Shown: positions 1 through 10,133, counted from the stretch's first letter. The stretch: DNA of 64,000 nucleotides from Lysobacterales bacterium (GCA_017302135.1 JAFLDZ010000002.1:372001-436000); one strand, 5' to 3'. Notes: generated by a model not told the origin, from the sequence alone. Made by a program: numbers and translations.

Positions 1-280
1 GGGAAGGTGTGAACACTCCATCCTTCGCGAAACAACCCTGCGACGCCGAATGGCTTCCTGGGCACCCCACTCCAGCGGTTCGCGGCCATGCGAATCAACC
101 ACTTGCATCACGGCACGCAAACTGCCCGCAAGCCCTCGCAAGCACCACTGTCGCAATCGTCAGACTTCGCTTGCGGCCTGAAACCACGGCCAAGTATGCT
201 GGCGACGTCCGGACCGCGCATGGCGCGACCGGCCCTCGATCGAACCACTTCGCAATACTTCCCTCGCTGCGGACGCCACC
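1..280. other. Left-edge non-coding region upstream of the gcvR-like gene
   Basis: No convincing gene is seen here. A 91-residue open frame (9-284, plus) has Pro/Arg/Ala-rich composition and no recognisable domain, so it is not called. The stretch probably holds the promoter of the gcvR-bcp pair and perhaps that of a divergent gene beyond the left edge. Confidence 0.5.
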
Positions 281-847
281 TTGACCGAATCTGCTACCGC
301 CGCCCGGCCTGCGCCGAACGAGAACTACCTGCTGATCAACGCCTATACGACGCATCCGCAGTCGCCCCTGTTGGCGGTGACCCGGCGGATCTCGGACAGC
401 GGCTGCAACCTGGTCGACTCGCGCCTGTCCACGGTGGGCCGCGATGTCTCGGTCACCGCGCTGGCGGTCGGCCCCTGGGACGCCATCGCCAAACTCGAAG
501 CCATGCTCACCAAGCTGGAGCGCGAGGAAGGCTTCAAGCTGATCTGGTACCGCACCGGCCCGAAGCCGCTGCAGTCGAACCTGCTGCCGTACGTGGTCGA
601 AGTGGTGGCCGCCGACAAGCCGGGCATCCTTTATCAGCTGGCCGATTTCTTCGACCGCCAGGGGATCACCATCGAGAGCCTGCACTGCGCGCGCTACCGT
701 GCGATGCAGACCGGCGCCGACATGTTTTCCGCGCAGGTCACCATCGGCGTACCGGCGGACATGCATATCGCCGGACTGCGCGACGATTTCCTCGAGTTCT
801 GCGACCATCTGAACCTCGACGCGATCATGGACCCGATGAAGTTCTGA
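281..847 (+). CDS. gcvR: ACT-domain protein of the glycine cleavage repressor (GcvR) type
   Basis: This 188-residue protein has two tandem ACT-like regulatory domains, roughly residues 15-90 and 100-175. The second carries the typical opening VVAADKPGILYQLADFF. Homologues in Xanthomonas-group genomes end in the same NLDAIMDPMKF tail and sit directly before bcp. The family senses amino acids; in E. coli GcvR binds GcvA and represses the glycine cleavage operon. The start is a TTG, chosen because the conserved part begins about 15 residues later and no ATG is available. The stop lies 2 nt before the bcp ATG, so the two genes are probably co-transcribed. The role in glycine metabolism is inferred from the family, since no gcv genes are in the window. 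Confidence 0.85.
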   Translation: MTESATAARPAPNENYLLINAYTTHPQSPLLAVTRRISDSGCNLVDSRLSTVGRDVSVTALAVGPWDAIAKLEAMLTKLEREEGFKLIWYRTGPKPLQSNLLPYVVEVVAADKPGILYQLADFFDRQGITIESLHCARYRAMQTGADMFSAQVTIGVPADMHIAGLRDDFLEFCDHLNLDAIMDPMKF

Positions 848-849
848 CG

Positions 850-1347
850 ATGACCGACGCTACCAAGCTTCAAGCCGGCAAGGCACTCCCGAAATCCACG
901 CTCTCGCTGCCGCTGGCGCTGTCCGACGGCAGTACCGCCAAACTCTCCGGTTACGCCGGCCAATGGCTGGTGATTTATTTCTATCCGAAGGATTCGACCC
1001 CGGGCTGCACCACCGAAGGCATCGATTTCAACGCGCTGCTACCGAAGTTCGCGAAGCTCGACACCACCGTGCTGGGCGTGTCGCGCGATTCGATCAAATC
1101 GCACCAGAATTTCTGCACCAAACAGGGCTTCGACTTCCAGTTGGTCAGCGATGCCGACGAAGCCCTGTGCGAGGCCTTCGACGTGATCCACGAAAAGAAC
1201 ATGTACGGCAAGAAAGTACTGGGCATCGTGCGCAGCACCTTCCTGATCGATCCGAAGGGCAAGCTCGCCGCCGAATGGCGCGGCGTGAAAGTCCCCGGGC
1301 ATGCCCAAGCCGTGCTCGACGCGCTGAAGGCTGCCCAGGCCCGGTGA
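850..1347 (+). CDS. bcp: Thiol peroxidase Bcp / PrxQ-type peroxiredoxin
   Basis: This 165-residue cytoplasmic peroxiredoxin reduces H2O2 and organic hydroperoxides using thioredoxin-like donors. The active-site block DSTPGCTTEG contains the peroxidatic Cys53. The resolving Cys five residues on that E. coli Bcp has is absent; Ile58 occupies it. Cys89 (in HQNFCTKQ) lies 36 residues after Cys53, the same spacing as the C47-C83 pair of Xylella PrxQ, so an intramolecular disulfide with Cys89 is the likely mechanism. The ATG follows the gcvR-like stop by 2 nt, indicating translational coupling. Length is normal for the family. Confidence 0.93.
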   Translation: MTDATKLQAGKALPKSTLSLPLALSDGSTAKLSGYAGQWLVIYFYPKDSTPGCTTEGIDFNALLPKFAKLDTTVLGVSRDSIKSHQNFCTKQGFDFQLVSDADEALCEAFDVIHEKNMYGKKVLGIVRSTFLIDPKGKLAAEWRGVKVPGHAQAVLDALKAAQAR

Positions 1348-1468
1348 TCCAACGTCCTCGCAATGCCGACCATCGCCCCGCAACGCGGGCTGCGGTGATT
1401 TTCGGCTGCGTGGAGATCCAGCTCCGTATCCATTCCCTTCCGACTTCCCCAACCGGTAGCGCCTACGC

Positions 1469-2872
1469 ATGATGACCAAAGGCAAGCGCATCTACGTCCT
1501 CGACACCAACGTGCTGATGCACGATCCCACCGCGCTGTTCAAATTCGAGGAACACGATGTGTTCCTGCCGATGCAGGTGATCGAGGAACTGGACAACGCC
1601 AAGAAAGGCACCTCGGAAGCCAGCCGCAATGCGCGCCAGGTCAGCCGCTTCATCAATGAGCTGATCGAAACCCACGGCAGCGACAAGATCGCATCGGGCC
1701 TCACGCTGTCGCAGCCCAAAGGCCTGCAACTGCGCGCCGCCGACAGCATCGGCAAGCTGCGCTTCCAGACCGAAAGTTTCGATGCGGGCAAGCGTTTCGG
1801 TGCAGTGATTCCGGACAACCATATTCTCGGCGCGATCCTGGCACTGCGCGAAGCGGAGCCCGAGGTTCCGGTGGTGTTCGTCTCGAAGGACATCAACCTG
1901 CGGATCAAGGGCGCGATTGCGGGCATTCCGTCCGAAGACTACGAGAACGACCGCGCGCTCGACGATTTCAGCATGCTGTACACCGGCACCACGGCGCTGC
2001 CGGAAGACTTCTGGCAGCGCTACAGCGACGGCCTGAAATCGTGGACCGAAAAGGGACGCACGTATTACAAAGTTTCGCGGATCGAAGGCGACGACTGGTA
2101 TCCGAACCAGTTCGTGTATCTGCCGGGCGACGACGAAGCCGAATTCCGCGTCGCCAGGGTCGACGATGCTTCCGTTGAACTGCAGATCATCGACGACTAC
2201 CGCAGCCACCAGCATGCGGTCTGGGGCATCACCGCGCGCAACCGCGAACAGAATTTCGCGATGAACGCGCTGATGGACCCGGAGATCGACTTCGTCACCC
2301 TGCTCGGCACCGCCGGCACCGGCAAGACCCTGCTCGCGCTTGCCGCAGGCCTGGCGCAGACGATGGACCAGCAGCGCTACCGCGAAATCATCATGACCCG
2401 CGCGACCGTGAGCGTCGGCGAGGACATCGGGTTCCTGCCCGGCACCGAAGAGGAAAAGATGACGCCTTGGATGGGCGCGCTGACCGACAATCTGGAAGTA
2501 TTGATGCCGAACACCCAGGACGGCGGCAGTTGGGGCCGCGCCGCGACCAACGATCTGCTGGCCTCGCGGATCAAGATCCGTTCACTGAACTTCATGCGCG
2601 GCCGCACCTTCCTGACCCGCTGGCTGATCCTCGACGAGGCGCAGAACCTCACGCCGAAACAGATGAAAACATTGATCACGCGCGCCGGTCCGGGCACCAA
2701 GATCATCTGCCTGGGCAACGTCGAACAGATCGATACGCCCTATCTCACCGAAACCACCTCGGGCCTGACGTACGCCGTCGACCGCTTCAAGAACTGGGCG
2801 CACAGCGCGCACATCACGCTGAAACGCGGCGAGCGCTCGCGATTGGCCGATTACGCGTCGGAAGTGCTGTAA
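1469..2872 (+). CDS. PhoH-family protein: PIN ribonuclease domain fused to PhoH ATPase
   Basis: This 467-residue protein is of the PhoH2/YlaK type. The N-terminal PIN domain (about 1-150) shows the acidic metal-binding residues D12 in VLDTNVLMHD, E39/E40 in VIEELDNAKK, D116 and D141. The C-terminal PhoH domain (about 245-467) has Walker A GTAGTGKT at 280-287 and Walker B WLILDEAQNL. Family members act as ATP-dependent RNA helicase/ribonucleases, some in toxin-antitoxin-like settings. It starts with consecutive ATG codons at 1469 and 1472, either of which may be used. It stands alone 121 nt after bcp. The cellular RNA target is unknown. Confidence 0.9.
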   Translation: MMTKGKRIYVLDTNVLMHDPTALFKFEEHDVFLPMQVIEELDNAKKGTSEASRNARQVSRFINELIETHGSDKIASGLTLSQPKGLQLRAADSIGKLRFQTESFDAGKRFGAVIPDNHILGAILALREAEPEVPVVFVSKDINLRIKGAIAGIPSEDYENDRALDDFSMLYTGTTALPEDFWQRYSDGLKSWTEKGRTYYKVSRIEGDDWYPNQFVYLPGDDEAEFRVARVDDASVELQIIDDYRSHQHAVWGITARNREQNFAMNALMDPEIDFVTLLGTAGTGKTLLALAAGLAQTMDQQRYREIIMTRATVSVGEDIGFLPGTEEEKMTPWMGALTDNLEVLMPNTQDGGSWGRAATNDLLASRIKIRSLNFMRGRTFLTRWLILDEAQNLTPKQMKTLITRAGPGTKIICLGNVEQIDTPYLTETTSGLTYAVDRFKNWAHSAHITLKRGERSRLADYASEVL

Positions 2873-2879
2873 CCGTGAC

Positions 2880-3431
2880 ATGAGCGCGTTCGATACACGC
2901 AACGGCATCCTCATCCGTCCATGGACTGCGGGCGATGTCGATGCACTGTTCGACACGGCATCCGCATCGCTGCCCACGCTGTCGCAATGGCTGCCGTGGG
3001 CGACGCCCGCCTACGCGCGTACGGACGCGGAAACGTGGATCGCGCACTGCATGCGCAGGCGCGATGCCGACGAGGAATACCATTTCGGCGCGTTCGATAC
3101 GGCAACGGGCGAGTTGCTCGGCAGCGTGGGCCTCAACCATCGCATCCGCGCTGCACGCTCGGCGCATCTGGGTTACTGGGTCGCCGATCATGCGCGCGGA
3201 CGCGGCGTTGCCGTCGAGGCCGCGAGGCAGGCCGCGCGATTCGGGTTCGACACGCTCGGCCTGCAGCGGCTCGTCATCCAGGTCCAGCCGGAGAATCGCG
3301 CCAGCCTGCGAGTGGCGATCAAACTCGGCGCGGTCTGCGAGGGTATCGCCCGCAACGGGATCATCGTCGACGGCGAACCGCGCGAAGCGATCGTGCATTC
3401 GCTCATCCCGGCGGACTTCGACGCCCGCTGA
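2880..3431 (+). CDS. GNAT N-acetyltransferase, RimJ/RimL-like
   Basis: This 183-residue acetyltransferase is of the GNAT type closest to RimJ/RimL. The acetyl-CoA binding segment is visible as WVADHARGRGVAVEAARQ, followed by LQVQPENRASLRVA-like residues (seen as IQVQPENRASL) and the C-terminal KLGAVCEG segment typical of ribosomal-protein N-acetyltransferases. The ATG lies 7 nt after the phoH stop, so it is probably in that transcription unit. The natural substrate cannot be told from sequence; a protein N-terminus or a small amine is possible. Confidence 0.85.
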   Translation: MSAFDTRNGILIRPWTAGDVDALFDTASASLPTLSQWLPWATPAYARTDAETWIAHCMRRRDADEEYHFGAFDTATGELLGSVGLNHRIRAARSAHLGYWVADHARGRGVAVEAARQAARFGFDTLGLQRLVIQVQPENRASLRVAIKLGAVCEGIARNGIIVDGEPREAIVHSLIPADFDAR

Positions 3432-3461
3432 GCACCTGACGCACCGACGGCCGGCCCAAAT

Positions 3462-3497
3462 TGATGCTTTAAGCATCATTAATGATGTTCAGTCATT
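3462..3497. promoter_or_regulatory. Tandem inverted repeats, candidate operator of the HTH-sulP operon
   Basis: In this AT-rich patch a perfect inverted repeat, TGATGCTT-T-AAGCATCA, spans 3462-3478. A second one, AATGA-N7-TCATT, spans 3481-3497, and another TTGATG half element follows at 3497-3502. They lie 54-90 nt upstream of a small HTH protein, the usual layout for autoregulation. That the HTH protein binds here is inference. Confidence 0.5.
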
Positions 3498-3550
3498 GAT
3501 GTTTGATACCTAAAGAGTGGACAATGCCCCTGCACCGCAGGAGTCCACCC

Positions 3551-3805
3551 ATGATCACCGCGTCCCAGATGCGTGCCGCCCGGGCGTTGCTCGGCATCGA
3601 CCAACGCCAGCTTGCGAAACTCTCGGGCGTATCGCTGCCGACCATCCAGCGCATGGAGGCCAGCGACGGCAATGTCCGTGGCGTGGTCGGTTCGCTGACC
3701 AAGATTGTGGATGCCATCGAGAGCGCCGGCGTCGAACTGATCGGCAACGAGCAGATCAGCCAAGCCAGGGGTCGCGGCGTTCGATTGAAGGAGGCCGACC
3801 AGTGA
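3551..3805 (+). CDS. Small XRE-type helix-turn-helix DNA-binding protein
   Basis: This 84-residue protein is essentially one Cro/C1-type HTH domain: MRAARALLGIDQRQLAKLSG forms the first helices, and VSLPTIQRMEAS the recognition helix. It closely resembles the single-domain XRE regulators often found next to transporters. The ATG at 3551 was chosen over one at 3524 because GGAG sits 7 nt before it and the HTH begins at once. The stop codon overlaps the GTG start of the SulP gene (GTGA), so translation is coupled. It probably represses its own operon through the inverted repeats at 3462-3497. Confidence 0.85.
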   Translation: MITASQMRAARALLGIDQRQLAKLSGVSLPTIQRMEASDGNVRGVVGSLTKIVDAIESAGVELIGNEQISQARGRGVRLKEADQ

Positions 3806-5508
3806 ACCGCAGCGAATGGCGCGCGTACTTCCGCGAATTCCGTCCCAAGACGTTCACTTCCCTGCGGCGCGGCTATCGCTTCGCCGACCTGCGCGCCGAT
3901 GCCGTCGCCGGGCTGACGGTGGCGATCATCGCCCTGCCGCTGGCGATGGCGCTGGCGATCGCCAGCGGCGCGACCCCGGAAAAAGGCCTGCATACCGCGA
4001 TCATCGCCGGCTTCCTGATCTCCTTCCTCGGCGGTTCGAAAGTCCAGATCGGCGGGCCGACGGCCGCGTTCATTCCGGTGGTGTTCGGGGTGATCGCGAA
4101 TTTCGGCTACGGCGGGCTGATCCTCTGCACGCTGATGGCCGGGCTGATGCTGATCGCGGCGGGCCTGCTGCGGCTCGGCACGCTGATGAAATACATGCCG
4201 CAGCCGGTGGTGACCGGTTTCACGGCGGGCATCGCGGTGAGCATCTTCTCCAGCCAGATCAAGGACGCGCTGGGCCTGCAGATGGGCCAGGTCCCGGCGG
4301 AATTCATCCCGCGCTGGGCCGCGTACGCGAAGCACATCGCCACCACCCAGCCCGCTGCCGTGGCGCTGACGCTGCTGGGCCTGATCGCGATTCTGGGGCT
4401 CCGGCGCTGGCGCCCGGCGTGGCCGGGATTCCTGATCGCGCTGCTTCTGTGCACGCTGGTCTGCCTGGGTTTCGCGCTGCCGGCGGAAACCATCGGTACC
4501 AAATTCGGCGGCCTGCCCTCGGCGCTGCCGACCTTCGATTTCCCGCATATTCCGTTCGAGCGCACGCGCGAACTGCTGCCCAGCGCGTTCACCATCGCGT
4601 TCCTCGCCGGGGTGGAATCGCTGCTGTCGGCCGTGGTCGCCGACGGCATGACCGGCGGGCGCCATCGTTCGAACATGGAGCTGGTCGCGCAGGGCGTGGC
4701 CAACACCGCGTCGGCCCTGTTCGGCGGCCTGCCGGCCACCGGCGCCATCGCCCGCACCGCCACCAACATCCGCGCCGGCGGACGTACGCCGCTCTCCGGC
4801 ATCCTCCACGCGGCCTTCCTGCTGGTGTTCATGCTGCTGCTCGCCCCGCTGATGCAGTACGTCCCGCTGGCCGCGCTGGCCTCGATCCTGCTGATCGTGG
4901 CCTGGAATATCAGCGAGGTCGAAGCCTTCCGCCACACGCTGTCGGCGCCGAAGGGCGACCGCCTGGTGCTGCTGCTGACCTTCTTCCTGACCGTGTTCTT
5001 CGACCTGACCCTGGCGATCGAGGCCGGCGTGGTCGTCGCCGCCTTCGTTTTCATGTTCCGGATGGCGGAAGCGGTCGAAGTACAGTCCGGCATGCAGATG
5101 AGCGACGACGAGGATTCCGGGGCCGATCCCGACCAGCGCGCACGCCTGCCTGCGGGCGTCGAAGCCTTCCAGATCAGTGGCCCGCTGTTCTTCGGTGCCG
5201 CCAACCGGCTGGACGATCTGCTCGACCAGTTCCGGGTGCCACCCAAGGTCTTCATCCTGCGCATGCGTCTGGTGCCGGTGATCGACGCCAGCGGCATGCA
5301 CGCGCTGGAGGCGTTGCTGGAGCGGTGCCAGCGGCGCGGCATCCTCCTGATCCTCTCCGGCCTGCAGCCGCAGCCCAGACGGGTTTTCGGGCAGATGCAT
5401 CTGCATCCGCGCGAAGGTGCGCTGCATATCGCCCCGAACTACGACGCCGCGCTGCTCCTCGCCGGGGAACTCATCGCCGGCACCGCCGGGCGCGATCTCG
5501 CCTCGTGA
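3802..5508 (+). CDS. SulP-family anion transporter with STAS domain
   Basis: This 568-residue inner-membrane protein has a hydrophobic SLC26/SulP transporter core (about residues 25-420). It includes the signature stretch AGLTVAIIALPLAMALAIASG and the GGPTAAF segment in the substrate region. A C-terminal cytoplasmic STAS domain follows (about 445-560), with the VIDASGMHALEALL motif. The family exchanges sulfate, bicarbonate or dicarboxylates. The exact anion here is not readable, and no carbonic anhydrase or sulfur genes are adjacent. The GTG start overlaps the HTH gene stop by 3 nt, making expression dependent on that reading frame. Confidence 0.9.
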   Translation: MNRSEWRAYFREFRPKTFTSLRRGYRFADLRADAVAGLTVAIIALPLAMALAIASGATPEKGLHTAIIAGFLISFLGGSKVQIGGPTAAFIPVVFGVIANFGYGGLILCTLMAGLMLIAAGLLRLGTLMKYMPQPVVTGFTAGIAVSIFSSQIKDALGLQMGQVPAEFIPRWAAYAKHIATTQPAAVALTLLGLIAILGLRRWRPAWPGFLIALLLCTLVCLGFALPAETIGTKFGGLPSALPTFDFPHIPFERTRELLPSAFTIAFLAGVESLLSAVVADGMTGGRHRSNMELVAQGVANTASALFGGLPATGAIARTATNIRAGGRTPLSGILHAAFLLVFMLLLAPLMQYVPLAALASILLIVAWNISEVEAFRHTLSAPKGDRLVLLLTFFLTVFFDLTLAIEAGVVVAAFVFMFRMAEAVEVQSGMQMSDDEDSGADPDQRARLPAGVEAFQISGPLFFGAANRLDDLLDQFRVPPKVFILRMRLVPVIDASGMHALEALLERCQRRGILLILSGLQPQPRRVFGQMHLHPREGALHIAPNYDAALLLAGELIAGTAGRDLAS

Positions 5509-5566
5509 CCTCGCCATGCCGGACACCCCGGCGGGCACGGCGGGCAAGCATTTCGACGCCGTAGAG

Positions 5567-5584
5567 CCTGTCGGAAATGACAGG
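5567..5584. terminator. Small hairpin between sulP and thiD
   Basis: CCTGTC and GACAGG form a 6-bp stem around GGAAAT. No T-tract follows, so it is at most a weak terminator or a leader structure of thiD. Confidence 0.25.
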
Positions 5585-5644
5585 TGCCCGACGCCGTCGC
5601 GCATGCGACTTTGACCGGCTCGCATCTTCGGTCAGAATCGGGTC

Positions 5645-6472
<828 letters not shown>

Positions 6473-6499
6473 CCGGTAACAGGACTTGTCGGGCGCGCT

Positions 6500-7516
6500 T
6501 CAGGTCTCGGCGTAGCCGTCCGGGTTCATCGACTGCCAGCGCCAGGCGTCTCGGCACATCGCATCGACATCCAACTGCGTGCGCCAGCCCAACAGGCGCT
6601 CGGCGCGCGACGGGTCCGCATAGACCTCGGCCACGTCGCCCACACGGCGATCGACGATACGATACGGAATCTCGCGGCCGCTGGCGGTCTCGAAGGCGCG
6701 CAGCAGCTCCAGCACGCTGATCCCGCGACCCGCCCCCAGATTCAGCGGCAGATGGCCGCGCACGCCGTCCAATTTTTCCAGCGCATGCACATGCGCCTGC
6801 GCCAGATCCATCACATGGATGTAATCGCGCACGCCGGTACCGTCGACCGTGGGCCAGTCGCCGCCATAGATCTGCAGCCGTTCGCGCTTGCCCGCCGCGA
6901 CCTGGCAGATGTACGGCATCAGATTGTTCGGCACGCCGTTCGGGGCCTCGCCGATCAGGCCCGACGGATGCGCGCCCACCGGGTTGAAGTAGCGCAGGCT
7001 GATCGCCTGGAAACCCGGATCGGCGGTGCAGACATCGCCGATCAGCTGCTCCATCACCAGCTTGGTGCGGCCGTAGGGATTGGTCGACGACAGCGGTGCG
7101 TCCTCATCGATCGGTACCGACTGCGGCTCGCCGTAGACCGTGGCCGACGAGCTGAAGACCAGACGCCGTACATCGGCCGCGCGCATCGCCTGCAGCAGCG
7201 TGATCGTGCCGGAGATGTTGTTGTCGAAATAATCCAGCGGACGTTCGCAGGATTCGCCGACCGCCTTGAGCGCGGCGAAGTGGATCACGGCATCGAAGCG
7301 ATGCCCGGCGAACAGTGCCGCGAGCGCAGCGGCGTTGCGCACATCCACGCGGCGCGCGTCGGGCGCCTGCCCGGTCAAGCGCGCCAGTCTCTCCAGCACC
7401 GGTGGTGCGCTGTTGCTGAAGTTGTCGGCGATGACCACCCGATGCCCGCGCTCGGCCAAGGCCACGCAGGTATGACTTCCGATGTAACCGGCACCGCCGC
7501 AGACCAGAACGTGCAT
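6500..7516 (-). CDS. galE: UDP-glucose 4-epimerase
   Basis: This 338-residue short-chain dehydrogenase interconverts UDP-glucose and UDP-galactose for surface polysaccharides. The Rossmann motif GGAGYIGSHT is at residues 7-16. The catalytic region has the SSSATVYG serine block and the YGRTKLVME Tyr-x3-Lys pair. HPSGLIGEAPNGVPNNLMPY is the substrate-binding stretch typical of true GalE. The start was set at the ATG just before HVLVCGGAGYIGS; in-frame upstream extensions have no homology. It is divergent from the UDP-sugar dehydrogenase gene across a 287-nt gap. Confidence 0.93.
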   Translation of the reverse strand: MHVLVCGGAGYIGSHTCVALAERGHRVVIADNFSNSAPPVLERLARLTGQAPDARRVDVRNAAALAALFAGHRFDAVIHFAALKAVGESCERPLDYFDNNISGTITLLQAMRAADVRRLVFSSSATVYGEPQSVPIDEDAPLSSTNPYGRTKLVMEQLIGDVCTADPGFQAISLRYFNPVGAHPSGLIGEAPNGVPNNLMPYICQVAAGKRERLQIYGGDWPTVDGTGVRDYIHVMDLAQAHVHALEKLDGVRGHLPLNLGAGRGISVLELLRAFETASGREIPYRIVDRRVGDVAEVYADPSRAERLLGWRTQLDVDAMCRDAWRWQSMNPDGYAET

Positions 7517-7803
7517 AGGAATGAAATCGACCGTGAGAAGTGATGTACTTCGGAGGGAAACGTCGAAACAGCGTCCGAAACAGGGATGTCGCGGACCGTC
7601 ATGGCCGCAGCCACCCGCTTTCCGCGTCAACTCCCCGGATAGCTCCAGTGGTGCCCCCCGAGGATCAGACTCCGGAAGACCAGACTGCAGCAGGAACGCC
7701 GGTGACAGCGCCGAAGACTAGCAGAGCAAGTCGCGCGACGCCCATCGTGCCGCGCCGGTGGCGTCATCGGCAGGGCTGGTAAACTTCACTCCGCACATTC
7801 TCA
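7517..7803. other. Divergent intergenic region between galE and the UDP-sugar dehydrogenase
   Basis: This 287-nt region has no convincing gene. It must hold the divergent promoters of the two nucleotide-sugar transcription units. I could not assign -35/-10 elements with confidence. Confidence 0.4.
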
Positions 7804-9108
7804 ATGGAATTCCGCACGATGCTGGCCGCGCTCCCCGCCCAAGACGACATCCGTATCGCCATCCTCGGCCTGGGCTATGTCGGCCTGCCGCTGGCCGCCG
7901 CCTTCGGCAAGCGCTACCCGGTGATCGGTTTCGATATCGATGCCAAGCGCGTCGCCGAGCTCGGTCAAGGCCACGACCACACGCTCGAAGTGTCGGCGGA
8001 CGAACTGCGCGCTTCCGACAAACTGCGCTTCAGCTGCGACGCTGCGGATCTGGTCGGCTGCAATGTCTTCATCGTCACCGTGCCCACGCCGATCGACGAG
8101 TACAAGCGCCCCGACCTGCGTCCGCTCGAATCCGCCAGCCGCACCGTCGGCCGCGCAATCCGCCCGGGCGGTATCGCGATCTACGAATCCACCGTGTATC
8201 CCGGCGCGACCGAAGAAGTCTGCGTACCGATCGTCGAACGCGAATCGGGGCTGACATTCAATCGGGATTTCTACGCCGGCTACAGCCCGGAGCGCATCAA
8301 CCCGGGCGACAAGCAGCATCGCCTCGAAACCATCATGAAGGTCACCTCCGGTTCCACGCCGGAAGCCGCCGATGTGGTCGACGCGCTGTACGCCAGCATC
8401 ATCCATGCCGGCACCCACAAGACCTCCAGTATCCGCGTCGCCGAGTCGGCGAAAGTCATCGAGAACATCCAGCGCGACGTCAACATCGCGCTGATCAACG
8501 AACTGGCGCTGATCTTCCACCGCCTCGGCATCGACACCCACGAGGTGCTGGCGGCATCGGGTACGAAGTGGAACTTCCTGCCGTTCAAACCCGGCCTGGT
8601 CGGCGGCCACTGCATCGGCGTGGATCCGTATTATCTGACCCACAAGGCGCAGCAGATCGGCTATCACCCCGACGTGATCCTCGCCGGCCGTCGCATCAAT
8701 GACGGCATGGGCCAGCACGTCGCGCAGTGCACGATCAAGGCGATGACCCAGCGCGGGCTGCCGATCGCCAACGCCAAGATTCTGGTGCTGGGCCTCGCGT
8801 TCAAGGAAAACTGCCCCGACCTGCGCAACACCCGTGTGGTCGATATCCTCGCCGAACTGCGCAACTACCACGCACAGGTCGATGTGCACGATCCGTGGGT
8901 CGACGCCGCTCTGGCGCACGAGGAGTACGGCATCGCGATGACCGAACAGCCGCAGGCGGGCAGCTACGACGCGGTGATCCTCGCGGTGTCGCATCGCGAA
9001 TTCGCCGAACTCGGCGTCGAAGGCATCCGCCGGTTCGGCAAACCGGGCAGCGTATTGTTCGACGTGAAGGCAGTGCTGCCGCGAGATGCGGTCGACGGCC
9101 GCCTGTAA
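7804..9108 (+). CDS. tviB: UDP-N-acetylhexosamine C6 dehydrogenase, TviB/WbpO type
   Basis: This 434-residue UDP-sugar dehydrogenase has an N-terminal NAD-binding motif, [17 protein letters not shown]. The central domain includes [15 protein letters not shown], the [12 protein letters not shown] block, and the catalytic Cys in [15 protein letters not shown]. The C-terminal domain has [17 protein letters not shown]. This set matches the Vi-antigen TviB/VipA and Pseudomonas WbpO subgroup, which oxidises UDP-GlcNAc or UDP-GalNAc to the uronic acid. The neighbouring epimerase mirrors the tviB-tviC arrangement. The product probably feeds O-antigen or exopolysaccharide, but no polymer-assembly genes are nearby. 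Confidence 0.88.
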   Translation: MEFRTMLAALPAQDDIRIAILGLGYVGLPLAAAFGKRYPVIGFDIDAKRVAELGQGHDHTLEVSADELRASDKLRFSCDAADLVGCNVFIVTVPTPIDEYKRPDLRPLESASRTVGRAIRPGGIAIYESTVYPGATEEVCVPIVERESGLTFNRDFYAGYSPERINPGDKQHRLETIMKVTSGSTPEAADVVDALYASIIHAGTHKTSSIRVAESAKVIENIQRDVNIALINELALIFHRLGIDTHEVLAASGTKWNFLPFKPGLVGGHCIGVDPYYLTHKAQQIGYHPDVILAGRRINDGMGQHVAQCTIKAMTQRGLPIANAKILVLGLAFKENCPDLRNTRVVDILAELRNYHAQVDVHDPWVDAALAHEEYGIAMTEQPQAGSYDAVILAVSHREFAELGVEGIRRFGKPGSVLFDVKAVLPRDAVDGRL

Positions 9109-9125
9109 ACACACCGGGGACTTCC

Positions 9126-10133
9126 ATGCGCGTTCTCGTCACCGGCGCCGCCGGCTTCATCGGTTCCACGCTCAGCCACCGCCTGCTCGCACGCGGCGAC
9201 GAAGTGCTGGGCTACGACAATCTCAACGCTTACTACGACCCCACGCTGAAGGACGCGCGCCTCGCGCTGCTCACGCCGAAGCCGGGCTTCTCGTTCGTCA
9301 AGGGTTCGCTGGAAGATCGCGCGACGCTGGAAGCCGCGTTCGACAGCTTCAAACCCGACCGCGTGGTCAACCTCGCCGCACAGGCGGGCGTGCGCTATTC
9401 GCTGGAAAATCCGCACGCGTACATCGACAGCAATATCGTCGGCTTCCTCAACATTCTCGAAGCCTGCCGGCATCGCAACATCGAGCATCTGGTCTACGCC
9501 TCGTCCAGCTCGGTCTACGGTTCGAACCGCAAACTGCCGTTCGCGGTGGAAGACAGCGTCGATCACCCGGTGAGCCTGTACGCCGCCAGCAAGAAAGCCA
9601 ACGAACTGATGGCGCATACCTACAGCCATCTGTTCAATCTGCCGACCACCGGCCTGCGCTTTTTCACCGTCTACGGCCCGTGGGGGCGTCCGGACATGGC
9701 GCTGTTCCTGTTCACGCGCCAAATCCTGGCCGGCGAGCCCATCGACGTGTTCAACCACGGCAAGCACAGCCGCGACTTCACCTACATCGACGATATCGTC
9801 AATGGCGTGATCCGCAGCCTGGACCATGTGCCCGGCCCCGACCCCACCCACGACCCGCTGAACCCGAGCCCCGCCACGTCTTCAGCGCCTTATCGCGTGT
9901 ACAACATCGGCAACAACAGCCCGGTCGAGCTGCTGCGCTACATCGAAGTGCTGGAAGAGTGTCTGGGCCGCAAGGCCGAGAAAAACCTGCTGCCGCTGCA
10001 GCTCGGCGATGTGCCCGACACCTATGCCGATGTCAGCGCCTTGGCGCGGGATACCGGGTATGCGCCGACCACCTCGGTGGAGGTCGGTGTCAAGAAGTTC
10101 GTGGAGTGGTACCGGAATTTTTACGGGGCTTGA
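9126..10133 (+). CDS. NAD-dependent nucleotide-sugar epimerase (UDP-glucuronate 4-epimerase-like)
   Basis: This 335-residue extended short-chain dehydrogenase has the NAD motif [15 protein letters not shown]. The block [18 protein letters not shown] is characteristic of the uronate 4-epimerase (LpsL/CapI) subgroup. Catalytic ASSSSVYG and YAASKKANE follow. The [18 protein letters not shown] stretch is also typical of that subgroup. It lies 17 nt after the dehydrogenase stop, so the two are one operon that would make a UDP-hexuronic acid and its C4 epimer. Whether the real substrate is UDP-GlcA or an N-acetylated uronate is not decidable here. Confidence 0.87.
   Translation: MRVLVTGAAGFIGSTLSHRLLARGDEVLGYDNLNAYYDPTLKDARLALLTPKPGFSFVKGSLEDRATLEAAFDSFKPDRVVNLAAQAGVRYSLENPHAYIDSNIVGFLNILEACRHRNIEHLVYASSSSVYGSNRKLPFAVEDSVDHPVSLYAASKKANELMAHTYSHLFNLPTTGLRFFTVYGPWGRPDMALFLFTRQILAGEPIDVFNHGKHSRDFTYIDDIVNGVIRSLDHVPGPDPTHDPLNPSPATSSAPYRVYNIGNNSPVELLRYIEVLEECLGRKAEKNLLPLQLGDVPDTYADVSALARDTGYAPTTSVEVGVKKFVEWYRNFYGA

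Noticed and set aside
9..284. 91-codon open frame before gcvR
   Set aside because: No homology pattern, no ribosome site, overlaps the gcvR start; shadow-like composition.
3493..5625. 710-codon open frame antisense to sulP (minus)
   Set aside because: Composition is Arg/Gln/His/Gly-rich low complexity typical of the antisense frame of a high-GC gene; the plus-strand SulP protein is unmistakable.
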